Shown here piece after piece: positions 8,387 to 16,081 of a DNA stretch of 64,000 bases. Position 1 is the stretch's first letter. Each line of letters opens with the position of its first letter. The notes beneath the pieces are model-generated. The model was given only the letters and a program-made list of their open reading frames with translations, was not told the DNA's origin and did not search any database. Both the position numbers and the translations under genes were made by a program. Source of the stretch: Candidatus Iainarchaeum sp. (GTDB taxonomy: Archaea; Iainarchaeota; Iainarchaeia; Iainarchaeales; JAGVWC01); assembly GCA_018304465.1 (NCBI GenBank), contig JAGVWC010000010.1, positions 1-64,000 of the forward strand, written 5' to 3'.

Positions 8387-8770
8387 ATGAAAATCGTTTC
8401 GGTTTCGTTTACGGAAAAAAACCTCGACGACATCCGCCAACTCAAACGCGACTTGGGCCTTGGGAATTCCTCGGAAACCCTGCGTGTCGCGCTCCAGTTC
8501 GCGCTGGAAAAACACACCGAAGAAAAAAAAATCCGCGGAAACCAAACCGCGGCCTTGGTGATCCGGCATTCGCACAAAACCGAACGCTTCGTTTCCGACA
8601 CCAAACACGACTTCCAAACGCTGGTCAAAAGTCAGAACCATTACTGCCAAAACAGCGACGAATGCGTCGACATGTTTTTGCTGTCCGGACCCGCCGAACA
8701 AATCAAAAAAATGCGAAACCAACTGCTGTCAAGCAAAGAAATCGGAAAAGTCGCTTTTTTGCCGCTTTAA
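8387..8770 (+). CDS. NikR/CopG-like metal-responsive regulator
   Basis: 127 residues from ATG 8387, preceded by GGAAGAAG; an ATG at 8372 is also possible. Residues 1-42 form a ribbon-helix-helix (IVSVSFTEKN strand, then two helices ending in LRVALQFAL). Residues 60-127 resemble the ACT-like metal-binding domain of NikR, with several His and Cys (RHSHKTE, TKHDF, NHYC). NikR proteins bind Ni2+ as tetramers and repress uptake genes. Its neighbour across a palindrome is a ZIP transporter, so zinc or nickel homeostasis is likely; the exact metal cannot be read from sequence. Its 3' end overlaps the convergent nitroreductase by four bases. Confidence 0.82.
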   Translation: MKIVSVSFTEKNLDDIRQLKRDLGLGNSSETLRVALQFALEKHTEEKKIRGNQTAALVIRHSHKTERFVSDTKHDFQTLVKSQNHYCQNSDECVDMFLLSGPAEQIKKMRNQLLSSKEIGKVAFLPL

Positions 8771-9345
8771 TTTTCGTGCAGATGGTTTCTTGAAAGCTCG
8801 AACGAAAACACTTCGTGGGCCGGTTTTCTGGAACCGACAGGGGCTTTGTTCGAAACCGCCGAATATCCGATCCCGACCATCAAAGGAACGAAATCCCCGT
8901 GTTTTGCATTCAAGAGTCTTTTAGCGATTTCGTTGTCCGGCGTCAGGATGCAAGAGGCAAGACTCAGGTCAGTTGCCGCAAGCGACATGCACAACGCGGG
9001 CATTCCGGCCGAAAGAAAACTCTCGTAAAAACCGAGTTTTTTTTCCTTGATTCCTCGGAAAAATTCTTCGCTCCAATAACCTTCTTTCAAAACAACCGCG
9101 ATGATCGCGTTTGGAAGCGACGCGAAATGACCGTACTTCGCACAACCCACCAGATCGGAAATACGCTGCCGATCACGCACGAGCACGAACTCCCACGGTT
9201 GCACATTCAAATAGCTCGGCGAATATTGCGCACACGAAAGGATTTCATCGAGCAGTTCGGACGGAACTTGCTCGGAGGAATACGCGTACTCCGAGCCGCG
9301 CAATTTGAGCAAGGACAAGAAAGATTTGGGTGAAAACGCATCCAT
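8767..9345 (-). CDS. nitroreductase-family flavoprotein
   Basis: 192 residues from ATG 9345. The N-terminal SLLKLRGSEYAYSSEQVPSE and the following ILSCAQYSPSYLNVQPWEFV match the FMN-binding start of the nitroreductase fold; the Arg-Gly pair normally contacts FMN phosphate. MVGIGYSA near the end is the usual second FMN strand, followed by RKPAHEVFSF. The family uses NAD(P)H to reduce nitro-aromatics, quinones or flavins, and the substrate here is unknown. Length is typical (about 190). Confidence 0.88.
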   Translation of the reverse strand: MDAFSPKSFLSLLKLRGSEYAYSSEQVPSELLDEILSCAQYSPSYLNVQPWEFVLVRDRQRISDLVGCAKYGHFASLPNAIIAVVLKEGYWSEEFFRGIKEKKLGFYESFLSAGMPALCMSLAATDLSLASCILTPDNEIAKRLLNAKHGDFVPLMVGIGYSAVSNKAPVGSRKPAHEVFSFELSRNHLHEN

Positions 9346-9450
9346 GTCAGGGCCTATAAACAATCCCAACGTAAAAAATATAAATTATTCATACGGGGGT
9401 AAACCACACAAACTATTTAAACGTCGATTGACGAAAGTTAAACGTATTGC

Positions 9451-9607
9451 TTTAAATTATCCCTGTCTTTAATGTATACTAATGGCTCTGCAAGGGGGAT
9501 TGCACAGCAATTAGCGAAAATCGGGGAAAAATTGATTTTCGTTCGCCAATTCCAGCATTGCAGAACCTGACTTTTCACAGCAATCATCAAAAGGGGAGGA
9601 AACGTAA
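9451..9607 (+). promoter_or_regulatory. promoter and structured 5' leader of a membrane-protein gene
   Basis: A TATA-like TTTAAATTA lies at 9451-9459, placing transcription start near 9480 and giving a leader of about 125 bases, which is long for this largely leaderless genome. The leader has two hairpins: TGCAA/TTGCA (9489-9504) and an 8-bp perfect stem CGAAAATC/GATTTTCG (9515-9541). A strong ribosome-binding site GGGGAGG (9593-9599) sits 8 bases before the ATG. Translation control or RNA stability is possible. Confidence 0.55.
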
Positions 9608-9940
9608 ATGAATATGTCACAAATCGGCGCATATGCCTTTATCGTGGGCATCATCATCGCCATCCTGGCCGGAATCGTTGCACTTGACGCCAACACCACG
9701 CAATGGATTCTCTGGTTGATGGTCGTGCTGGGTCTCATCATCGGATTGCTCAATGTAACCGAAAAAGAAACAACTTCGTTTTTGGTTGCCGCGATCGCTC
9801 TGATCATGACAGCAACCGCACTCTCCGTACTCGCAGTCCCAATCATTGACCGCGTCGTCGGAAACATCGCGGTGCTTGCCGGACCGGCTGCACTCATCGT
9901 TGCGCTACGCGCAATCTGGAACATGGCCAAAAGCGCATAA
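9608..9940 (+). CDS. small multi-span membrane protein
   Basis: 110 residues with about four hydrophobic segments (roughly 8-26, 32-48, 57-80 and 85-103), few charges, and the motif NVTEKET in a loop. I do not recognise a named family. The strong ribosome-binding site and structured leader suggest high or regulated expression. It stands alone between convergent neighbours, so context gives no function. Confidence 0.75.
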   Translation: MNMSQIGAYAFIVGIIIAILAGIVALDANTTQWILWLMVVLGLIIGLLNVTEKETTSFLVAAIALIMTATALSVLAVPIIDRVVGNIAVLAGPAALIVALRAIWNMAKSA

Positions 9941-9978
9941 AAGCGCCAACTCAACCATCTTCCTTTTTTTCTATTTTT

Positions 9979-10782
9979 TTATTTTTTTCGGATCTTAGCA
10001 TCCGCGCGCAACAATTTGGCGTTTTCCTTTAACGCCGATTTAAAATCCGACCGTAAAAAAACGCCCAAATAGCCCACCGCCAACAACGAGCCGAACAAAT
10101 GCGCCCAATTCGCTACGGGAACCTTTTGTTCAAACGCCACGCTTTCCTTTCGCTGTTCGATGGTTTGCTCCACCCGGTTCAATTCCTCCACTTTCTTTTC
10201 GATTTCCGCGGAATCGTTTTGGTCCAGCGCTTCCACCAATTCCGATTGCGCCTGATTTTTCCACGAATCCAACGCCGATTCGAAAGACGAATGCAAAAAC
10301 GGCAGAAGCGACGCCGCCAACACCACGATCACGACGGAGGCAAACAATGCGCCCAAGGCTTTTTTCGGATCCATTATCAACGCCGCGGTCACAAGCCCCA
10401 CGGCGCCACCACTGGCCCCGATCCCAAAAAAATTCAACTGAAAAAAATTGTACAACACCACGGAAAAAATCCCGCAAATCAAAAACAATCCGATCACATG
10501 AATCTTCGAAACCCGTTTTTCCAGCACAAACCCCGCAAGCAAAATCAACACGACATTGGCAATCAAATGGCCAAACCCCGTGTGAATCAGCAAAAAGAAA
10601 AACGCGTTTTCCGGCCGGAAAAAAACATTAAAAGCAAAGCGATGCAACGACTCCACCGAAATAAACCCCATTCCGGCGGAAAAAAACCAAAACGAGGCAA
10701 TCAAAACCACGCCCAGCGAAATCGAAGGCGAAAAAGCACTCAAAAACCAGGCAAAATGATTTTTCGAGGAATTCACAACCAC
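9979..10782 (-). CDS. rhomboid-family intramembrane serine protease with charged insertion
   Basis: 267 residues with six or more membrane spans. Rhomboid signatures are present: GFGHLIAN (69-76), the catalytic Ser in GIGASGGAVGL (Ser124) and the catalytic His in NWAHLFGSLLAVGYLG (His228). Between the last two lies an unusual hydrophilic insertion, about residues 165-220, rich in Glu/Gln/Lys with coiled-coil character. Rhomboids cut substrates within the membrane; the substrate is unknown. The insertion could control access or partners. Confidence 0.88.
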   Translation of the reverse strand: MVVNSSKNHFAWFLSAFSPSISLGVVLIASFWFFSAGMGFISVESLHRFAFNVFFRPENAFFFLLIHTGFGHLIANVVLILLAGFVLEKRVSKIHVIGLFLICGIFSVVLYNFFQLNFFGIGASGGAVGLVTAALIMDPKKALGALFASVVIVVLAASLLPFLHSSFESALDSWKNQAQSELVEALDQNDSAEIEKKVEELNRVEQTIEQRKESVAFEQKVPVANWAHLFGSLLAVGYLGVFLRSDFKSALKENAKLLRADAKIRKK

Positions 10783-10837
10783 GAAAAAAGGGCAAAAACA
10801 TTATAAAAACTCTGATGTACAAACATATTCGATTTTA

Positions 10838-11155
10838 ATGGTAAAATTCCGATTCTGTCCCGCGTGTGGCGCCATCGACATGCACGTGCAATCCGACGGA
10901 ACCGACAAATGCGGAACCTGCAAGTACGTCGGAACCGCCATCGAAGGCGCTCCAGACAAACTCAACGAGTACAAAAAAAAGCTCAAGAACGGAACCGCCG
11001 GACCTCAAAGCCATAACCCCGAACCGGCTCCCGGTGTTGCACCCACGCCTTCAACGAACCCGCTCATCGGATCAACCACCGTTAACCAGACCAAAAAAAA
11101 CGGATTAATCGAAAAACACAAGCCCAAAGCAACCGACGAGTTCGAAATCTGGTAA
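10838..11155 (+). CDS. zinc-ribbon protein with disordered tail
   Basis: 105 residues. The N-terminus has two CxxC pairs, CPAC at 7-10 and CGTC at 25-28, forming a zinc ribbon like those of archaeal transcription factors and RNA polymerase subunits. The rest is Pro/Thr/Asn-rich and probably disordered, ending in TDEFEIW. TFS-like zinc ribbons have a different C-terminal layout, so no named function is assigned. Confidence 0.75.
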   Translation: MVKFRFCPACGAIDMHVQSDGTDKCGTCKYVGTAIEGAPDKLNEYKKKLKNGTAGPQSHNPEPAPGVAPTPSTNPLIGSTTVNQTKKNGLIEKHKPKATDEFEIW

Positions 11156-11226
11156 TTTGAAGCTTTAAAAAACGATTGGATATTAATAACAACAAAAACG
11201 AAAAAGAATTCGCGAAAAAAGGAGAG

Positions 11227-11595
11227 ATGTGTGTGGATGACTTGACGGTCACGAGCGATTTGTACCCGTTTCGTGTCAGCATGAAAAACAAAGAGCAATG
11301 GGAATTGATTTTAAACATCGAACACCGGGGCACCAAACCCATGAAACTATCGCTTGAAATTGATTTGCCGCGCCAAGTCACGTTTTCGAAAGTCGGACTC
11401 ACCGACAAATACGAAAAACGCTACGACACCTTCAAACCCGGCGACACGATTCGGCTCAAAGAACCGATTTACCTGTCCAATCAAAGCCAAACCGGCAATT
11501 ACTCAGGCTACGTCAAAATCGCGGAACACTTCGGCGATTACGGCTACGAAATGCAAACCAAAAAAAGAGAAGTCCTCTTTCGAATCGTTCCCTAA
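11227..11595 (+). CDS. hypothetical beta-rich protein
   Basis: 122 residues from ATG 11227, with AAAGGAGAG just upstream; an in-frame TTG at 11176 is an alternative. Alternating hydrophobic strands (WELILNIEH, PMKLSLEIDLP, SGYVKIAEHF, REVLFRIVP) suggest an Ig-like beta sandwich without a signal peptide. The family is not recognised. It follows the zinc-ribbon gene on the same strand after about 70 bases. Confidence 0.6.
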   Translation: MCVDDLTVTSDLYPFRVSMKNKEQWELILNIEHRGTKPMKLSLEIDLPRQVTFSKVGLTDKYEKRYDTFKPGDTIRLKEPIYLSNQSQTGNYSGYVKIAEHFGDYGYEMQTKKREVLFRIVP

Positions 11596-11874
11596 ACCCC
11601 CTGAACCAGGGAACGCTTCATCCGAATTTTTTTTCCTTCCAAGGTTCGGTTCGCAAACAGCAAAACCATTTACAGACCAACCGCGTATTCAATACAGCTT
11701 GGGGAAAAAGGGGGTTGAACAATGACGATCCTTTCAAGCAACAAGGCGCGCAGATGACCCCGATGACATCATTCGCGCCAACGTTCATTCTTTCAAAAAT
11801 ATTGAAACCATCAAATACTTTTCCTGCCCGCCCTAAAAACGGAGTTTAAATAAAGTTCTTCATTTGGCTTGCAT
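11596..11874. other. intergenic stretch, no supported gene
   Basis: No frame here has a good start and coding-like composition. A TATA-like TTTAAATAAA at about 11845-11854 sits 20-30 bases before the ATG of the next gene and is probably its promoter, giving a leaderless or very short-leader transcript. Confidence 0.5.
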
Positions 11875-12732
11875 ATGTCAAAACCAGATGATCACTACGA
11901 GCTAATTAGCCCAACCGCATGGGCTGTGGCCCACAGCATAACTTTCTCTGACATTCCCTTTGCTAAAGAAATCTTTGAAGCAATCGAAAAAAATGAAACT
12001 ACAAACGGAAACACTTCCAAATTCACCGAGCTACGCCTTGGTGAAGTCGCTCCCACTTATGAAGCTAGATACAAACTGGTAAATCATCTGTTAGAACAGA
12101 GCAAAGAGATACAGATATTGGAAATTGCCTCAGGACTATGTCCACGCGGAATTTCAATGACAACAAAAACCAATATTCGCTACGTTGAGATGGATTTACC
12201 CGAAGTGATTGCACAAAAAATGGCGATCTTACAATCTGTTGCGGTTCAACTTCCAGCAAACTTGCATCTGGAACCTGGCAACGCACTTGAACCAAAAGAC
12301 TTGCAATCCGCCTCGCGACACTTTGATACCGCTCAAGAGATTGCTGTGATCAACGAAGGATTATTGCGTTATTTGACCTTTGACGAAAAAGCAAAGGTCG
12401 CAAAAAACGTTCATTCACTTCTACAAAAATTCGGTGGTGTTTGGATCACGCCCGACATTACTCTCAAAAGCGGGTTAGCCAGAGAAAATAGGGCCGTTTG
12501 CATTGTCAAAAACACCAAACAAATGACTGGGATCGACATCCAGCAAAACGCGTTCGAAAATGTGGAACAAGCCAAAAAATTCTTTGAACAATTTGGCTTC
12601 ACCATCGAGATTCATAGCTTCTTGGAAATCGAAAAAGAACTCGTTTCTCCTGCAAAACTCAACCTTTCCGCAGCCAAAGTCAAAGACCTCATCGGCCAAT
12701 GGGTCGTTTTTGTGATGAAGATTACAAAATGA
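11875..12732 (+). CDS. class I SAM-dependent methyltransferase (LCMT-like)
   Basis: 285 residues from ATG 11875. The SAM-binding motif I region reads ILEIASGLCPRG, followed by the acidic YVEMDLPEV strand and NEGLLRYLTFDEKAKV. This order matches leucine carboxyl methyltransferase/PpmP-type enzymes rather than DNA methylases. Substrate unknown. A TATA box 20-30 bases upstream suggests its own promoter. The gene lies immediately before the first copy of the dispersed intergenic repeat. Confidence 0.8.
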   Translation: MSKPDDHYELISPTAWAVAHSITFSDIPFAKEIFEAIEKNETTNGNTSKFTELRLGEVAPTYEARYKLVNHLLEQSKEIQILEIASGLCPRGISMTTKTNIRYVEMDLPEVIAQKMAILQSVAVQLPANLHLEPGNALEPKDLQSASRHFDTAQEIAVINEGLLRYLTFDEKAKVAKNVHSLLQKFGGVWITPDITLKSGLARENRAVCIVKNTKQMTGIDIQQNAFENVEQAKKFFEQFGFTIEIHSFLEIEKELVSPAKLNLSAAKVKDLIGQWVVFVMKITK

Positions 12733-12741
12733 GAAACAGCC

Positions 12742-12815
12742 CAGCCAAAAGCCATGTTATTTCCGGTTCGTTTTTATTCCAGCGGATGAAACTGTCTTCC
12801 CAATACAGGAATACG
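12742..12815. repeat. dispersed intergenic repeat, copy 1
   Basis: Shares CAGCCAAA, then GTTCGTTTTTATTCCA, then TCTTCCCA and GAATACG with copy 2 at 13898-13970, and the central part with copy 3. Inside it, TATTCC and GGAATA can pair. It lies between the methyltransferase and hicB. Confidence 0.75.
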
Positions 12816-12909
12816 TTATTTGATTTTCATACGATAAAAATATGGAATCGGACCGAATTCGCGTCGGAATTTGAATAGTTTTTTATAACGGTCTTCACAT
12901 TATTTATTC

Positions 12910-13158
12910 ATGTATTCGTCAAAAATGGTGCCCGTTTCGCTTCCAATTGTAGTTAGCAAGGAAGGCGAATGGTTTGTGGCTTCTTGTCCGCTCCTGGATA
13001 TCGCTACGCAAGGGCAAACCGAAGAAGAAGTTAAGGAAAACATGCAGAATTTAATTCAGGACTATTTTGCGGATGAAGATACGAAAAAACCGTCTCTGGA
13101 AGAGATTTCTTCCGCGTCTGTTTCATTAATGAGCGTTTCGGTCAAACTAAAGGTGTAA
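12910..13158 (+). CDS. hicB: HicB-family antitoxin
   Basis: 82 residues. The N-terminal strands SLPIVVSKEGEWFVASCPLL and the DIATQGQTEEEVKENMQNLI helix are the standard HicB partial-RNase-H-like fold. The C-terminal DNA-binding domain of longer HicBs is absent or very short. The antitoxin neutralises HicA and usually represses the operon. A TATA-like TTTTTATAAC about 25 bases upstream suggests a leaderless message; an internal ATG at 12925 is an alternative start. It is followed after three bases by hicA. Confidence 0.88.
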   Translation: MYSSKMVPVSLPIVVSKEGEWFVASCPLLDIATQGQTEEEVKENMQNLIQDYFADEDTKKPSLEEISSASVSLMSVSVKLKV

Positions 13159-13161
13159 CCC

Positions 13162-13380
13162 ATGACCGGCCTTCGGCCTCTTGACCAAAGCAGAGTCATC
13201 CGAATGCTCGAACAAAACGGATTCAAACAGGCACGATCTGGAAAACATATCACGTTCAAGAAAACAGACGCCGATGGAAACGTACTGACGACATGGGTTC
13301 CGCACCACAAAACTGTCACGGTTTTCGTTATCAAATACATCATCAAACAAACCGGAAAACAAAAACAAGAATTCTACTGA
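13162..13380 (+). CDS. hicA: HicA-family mRNA interferase toxin
   Basis: 72 residues with the dsRBD-like HicA core: RVIRMLEQNGFKQARSGKH, where the His of GKH is the catalytic residue, then the HHKTVTVFVIKYIIKQTG end typical of the family. HicA cuts mRNA independently of ribosomes when free of HicB. It lies three bases after hicB. The reading order antitoxin-toxin is the reverse of classical hicAB but common. It is flanked by repeat copies, so it may be part of a movable cassette. Confidence 0.9.
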   Translation: MTGLRPLDQSRVIRMLEQNGFKQARSGKHITFKKTDADGNVLTTWVPHHKTVTVFVIKYIIKQTGKQKQEFY

Positions 13381-13502
13381 TCACCCGATATCTTCCCACG
13401 ATTCCTCTCCGCTGCGCGATTTACCGACGCGTTTCGGAAGATGGCTAGCTGTAGCATCTTTTTTTTGAGAATTTTCCAGACGCATTAAAGGAATAAAAGA
13501 GA
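13381..13502. other. short intergenic region with partial repeat sequence
   Basis: Just after hicA, GATATCTTCCCACGATTCC resembles the right half of the dispersed repeat (GATRTCTTCCCA), without the GTTCGTTTTTATTCC half. It could be a decayed fourth copy. Nothing else is evident. Confidence 0.35.
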
Positions 13503-13859
13503 TTACTTTCTTTTATGGGTTAAAATAGCTTCCAAGTTATTCCATAGCTGTTTGAACTGGCTCGGAGAACAGCTTTTTTGCAATTGCAAACGAAAGGATT
13601 CCTTGCTGATGATTCCTGAACGGATTAACTGGGCTGCAAACCCAATCCTAAACTGTTCGCTTTGAACAATCTTCGGAACCTTGATCGCATTTTCAGGTAT
13701 AAAAACTGGACCCGTGTATCCTCGATCTACCTGTTTCTTGGCATATCGATTCATTTGTCGTTTTACAGTTTCAACCGTTTTTCTGACCTGACGCCCAGTA
13801 ACTCGTCTTGTTGGTATTACCTGTTTCTTTTTTGGTTTATTTTGTTTTCTCATAGCCAA
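13503..13859 (-). CDS. hypothetical basic protein
   Basis: 118 residues, or 116 from the internal ATG at 13853. The first 60 residues are very rich in Lys/Arg/Gln (KQNKPKKKQ, RRVTGRQVRK), the rest helical with ISKESFRLQLQK. I see no known domain. The unit hicBA plus this convergent gene is bounded by repeat copies 1 and 2. The basic N-terminus suggests nucleic-acid contact, which is inference. Confidence 0.55.
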   Translation of the reverse strand: MAMRKQNKPKKKQVIPTRRVTGRQVRKTVETVKRQMNRYAKKQVDRGYTGPVFIPENAIKVPKIVQSEQFRIGFAAQLIRSGIISKESFRLQLQKSCSPSQFKQLWNNLEAILTHKRK

Positions 13860-13897
13860 TCCAAAGGTCAGGCAAATATCTTTTTAAGCAATGCAAT

Positions 13898-13970
13898 CAG
13901 CCAAACGCCTTATTTTCCCTGTTCGTTTTTATTCCATTTGATAAAGATGTCTTCCCACTACTTGAATACG
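13898..13970. repeat. dispersed intergenic repeat, copy 2
   Basis: Closest to copy 1 on both sides: CAGCCAAA, TGTTCGTTTTTATTCCA, TAAAGATGTCTTCCCA, GAATACG. The adjoining bases 13861-13880 (CAAAGGTCAGGCAAATATC) resemble the left end of copy 3. It lies upstream of the minus-strand basic protein gene. Confidence 0.75.
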
Positions 13971-14013
13971 CTGAACGACTTTTAGACGGATTTCAGAAGA
14001 AGTGTGGCTGAAA

Positions 14014-14826
14014 TTAAGCGTCTTCTGCAGGCAAAAAATTTTCGATCCGCAAAACGCTTTCCTCTACTGCACGAATCGGGAGTTTATAACGATTCGCAAT
14101 ATCGGGTACCGATGGTTGCTGGCCTTTCTTGTGCAGCGCATTCAGAAACTGAAGAATACGAAAATCCACCATAGCTTTTTCCCGTGCAACCGGGTTTGTT
14201 CGCATGACAAATACTCTCATCGGTTCAGAGTGCGGTTTTTGGTGCGCCCAAGAAGTAATCCATATCCGCTTTCCGGTTTCCTCAAATGTTGCCCCGTACG
14301 CTTTTGCCAATTTTCGCATTCTGGAAAGATCTGCACGATGATCTTTGCGATAAACCAGGTTCATGTAATACGAGCGCATCAAAAATATCCCGCCTTTTTT
14401 ATTCAGCAAAGACCTCGCCAAAACAAGCGGAAGTCTAGGCCAAAGTGGAATCGGTTCAAAAGAAAAGCTCCAATCGAAACGGTTTTCGGTTCTAGGCATT
14501 AATTCGGCGATACGCGCTCGAACCGACGTAAGAGTCTGGGCTTTATTTTCACGCACAAAGTGTACGGCGGTTGGACTTATATCCGTATAATGAACTTCTG
14601 CGAATTGGCCGATCGCTTTAGCCCAGTCGCCATAATCTCCCGCAAAAACCAAAACCTTTTCCCCCGGTTTGATGCCGATCTTTTGCCCTAATTGGGAATC
14701 CTCAGGGACCAAGTCTTGGGTCTTTAAACTGCGTGGTTGATTCCAAAATCCAAGATCCGACCAATATTTTTTACTCCACGCGCGGTGAACAGGGAATTTA
14801 AGGGACACTGATTTTCGATTTTTCAT
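14014..14826 (-). CDS. SAM-dependent methyltransferase-like protein with helical C-terminal domain
   Basis: 270 residues from ATG 14826. Motif I is KVLVFAGDYGDWAKAIG, an atypical Gly-Asp-Tyr-Gly version, followed by VHYTDISPTAV, where the Asp should hold the SAM ribose. The end (PSVPDIANRYKLPIRAVEESVLRIE) resembles a winged helix, so the enzyme may act on nucleic acid or be self-regulating. Substrate unknown. It is bounded by repeat copies 2 and 3. Confidence 0.7.
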   Translation of the reverse strand: MKNRKSVSLKFPVHRAWSKKYWSDLGFWNQPRSLKTQDLVPEDSQLGQKIGIKPGEKVLVFAGDYGDWAKAIGQFAEVHYTDISPTAVHFVRENKAQTLTSVRARIAELMPRTENRFDWSFSFEPIPLWPRLPLVLARSLLNKKGGIFLMRSYYMNLVYRKDHRADLSRMRKLAKAYGATFEETGKRIWITSWAHQKPHSEPMRVFVMRTNPVAREKAMVDFRILQFLNALHKKGQQPSVPDIANRYKLPIRAVEESVLRIENFLPAEDA

Positions 14827-14872
14827 GATGAACAATAGCCGTTTGAACTTTAAAAACTGAATCCCCAAAAAT

Positions 14873-14940
14873 CAGGCAAGAAGTTTATTTTTCCTGTTCG
14901 TTTTTATTCCAGCACATAAAGATATCTTCCCGGAATTTTT
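14873..14940. repeat. dispersed intergenic repeat, copy 3
   Basis: Shares TCAGGCAA, CTGTTCGTTTTTATTCCAG and TAAAGATATCTTCCC with the other copies; the right end diverges after the CCC. It lies between the start of the methyltransferase-like gene and the end of the winged-helix gene, both on the minus strand. Confidence 0.72.
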
Positions 14941-14954
14941 CTTGCCAAGACGGA

Positions 14955-15503
14955 TTACACTTCGTTCCAAACCGTCACGAAATTGTCCACAAGATTATCC
15001 AGAAAGCTTCCCTGGTATTCGGACAACATTTGTGCGACTTTGTCCTTGTCCAGAATAAAAAAAGCGGTTTTGGCACCGGTTTTTTTCCGACCCAAAATCC
15101 CGATTTCCACCATTTTTTTCAAATACGTGGAAACCGTGGAAGGCGACAACGAAATCGCTTTTGAAATCACTTCATTGGTCGCAAAACGCTTTTGCAGCAA
15201 AAACAACACGATGTGACGCGGTTGCTCTTGACGCAACGTATTCATAAGTTCCTTGTTTTCCACGATTTTCGTGGTTTTCATCGCGTAATAACGGACGAAT
15301 TTTCCTTCTTTGACGGTGTGCACGAAACTTTTTTTGGACAAGTAATCCAAATGATACTGCAGGCTTCCAACCGCGATTCCGCTTCGTCGCTGAAGCTCCC
15401 TAAAATGCAGTCCCGGGGATTCCTCGATGATCCGGTACAAGCGATTACGCGTCTCAAGTTCGAGCGTGTTATCCTCAAATCGTTTCCGAAGCATCAACAT
15501 CAA
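14955..15503 (-). CDS. tandem winged-helix transcription regulator
   Basis: 182 residues with two winged helices. The first (ESPGLHFRELQRRSGIAVGS, then LQYHLDYLSKKSFVHTVKEG) is ArsR-like, and the second (RFATNEVISKAISLSPSTVS, then TYLKKMVEIGILGRKKTG) repeats the fold. This two-domain layout is common among archaeal regulators. The start overlaps the stop of the preceding membrane-protein gene by four bases, so the pair is probably co-expressed and may form a membrane-sensing regulatory unit. Confidence 0.82.
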   Translation of the reverse strand: MMLMLRKRFEDNTLELETRNRLYRIIEESPGLHFRELQRRSGIAVGSLQYHLDYLSKKSFVHTVKEGKFVRYYAMKTTKIVENKELMNTLRQEQPRHIVLFLLQKRFATNEVISKAISLSPSTVSTYLKKMVEIGILGRKKTGAKTAFFILDKDKVAQMLSEYQGSFLDNLVDNFVTVWNEV

Positions 15504-15916
15504 TCTTTTCGCATGATCGCCAAAAACAAGGCAATGAGCACGAACAAATCAAACACGTTTTGTGCCGCCGAAGAAAAAAAATCTCCCGGACTATACACGG
15601 CATCCACGAGTTTAATTCCGAATTTGGCGAAAATGATTCCAAACGCCAACGTCAAAAACAAAAAACGGTTCGAACGGTTTTTTTCAAACGCTTTGGCGGA
15701 AACAAACAACATTCCCGCAGCCAACAAAAAAACCACGCCGGTCGTCACCCATTTAAGAGACTCCGCCACGGACTCCAGCGGTCGAAGCGAATTCCACAGC
15801 GGATTCTGGGTGTTTTCAGCCCAAAAAACGGCTCCCCACAACACAATGAGCGCTGCCACGGAAAGCAGCAGAATCGTACTTGCCTTCAAAAAGAAACCCC
15901 CGAAATACTCATGCAA
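15500..15916 (-). CDS. membrane protein paired with winged-helix regulator
   Basis: 138 residues with four hydrophobic spans (about 9-28, 54-75, 85-104 and 117-134). No enzyme motif is visible. It overlaps the downstream regulator gene by four bases. Small four-span proteins coupled to tandem winged-helix regulators recur in archaea; a sensor or signal-transmitting role is inference. Confidence 0.7.
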   Translation of the reverse strand: MHEYFGGFFLKASTILLLSVAALIVLWGAVFWAENTQNPLWNSLRPLESVAESLKWVTTGVVFLLAAGMLFVSAKAFEKNRSNRFLFLTLAFGIIFAKFGIKLVDAVYSPGDFFSSAAQNVFDLFVLIALFLAIMRKD

Positions 15917-16081
15917 TGGTGCAACAAAACAAAGAAAAAACAGTCAGTGAGGAGGGAAAAGGGCATCCCGCCCCTTTGCCGCAAAACACGAAGATGAGGT
16001 GTAACTATACCTATTTCCGCCGGGGGTTAATAAACCCATTTTGGTACAAATCAGGAAAAAAACAGGTTACACCAAAAAAAG
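15917..16081. other. intergenic spacer between the regulator pair and gatB
   Basis: AT-rich spacer with no supported gene. It includes the promoter area of the minus-strand membrane-protein/regulator pair and the region just downstream of gatB. Confidence 0.45.

Noticed and set aside
7819-8793. Long plus-strand open frame opposite the ZIP gene (324 codons)
   Set aside because: It is antisense to a clear transporter and rich in Arg/His/Gln as expected from reversed hydrophobic codons; no start signal.
11354-11725. Basic frame overlapping the beta-rich protein and its downstream gap
   Set aside because: The first half is the shadow of the 11227-11595 gene and the second half has no start or motif.
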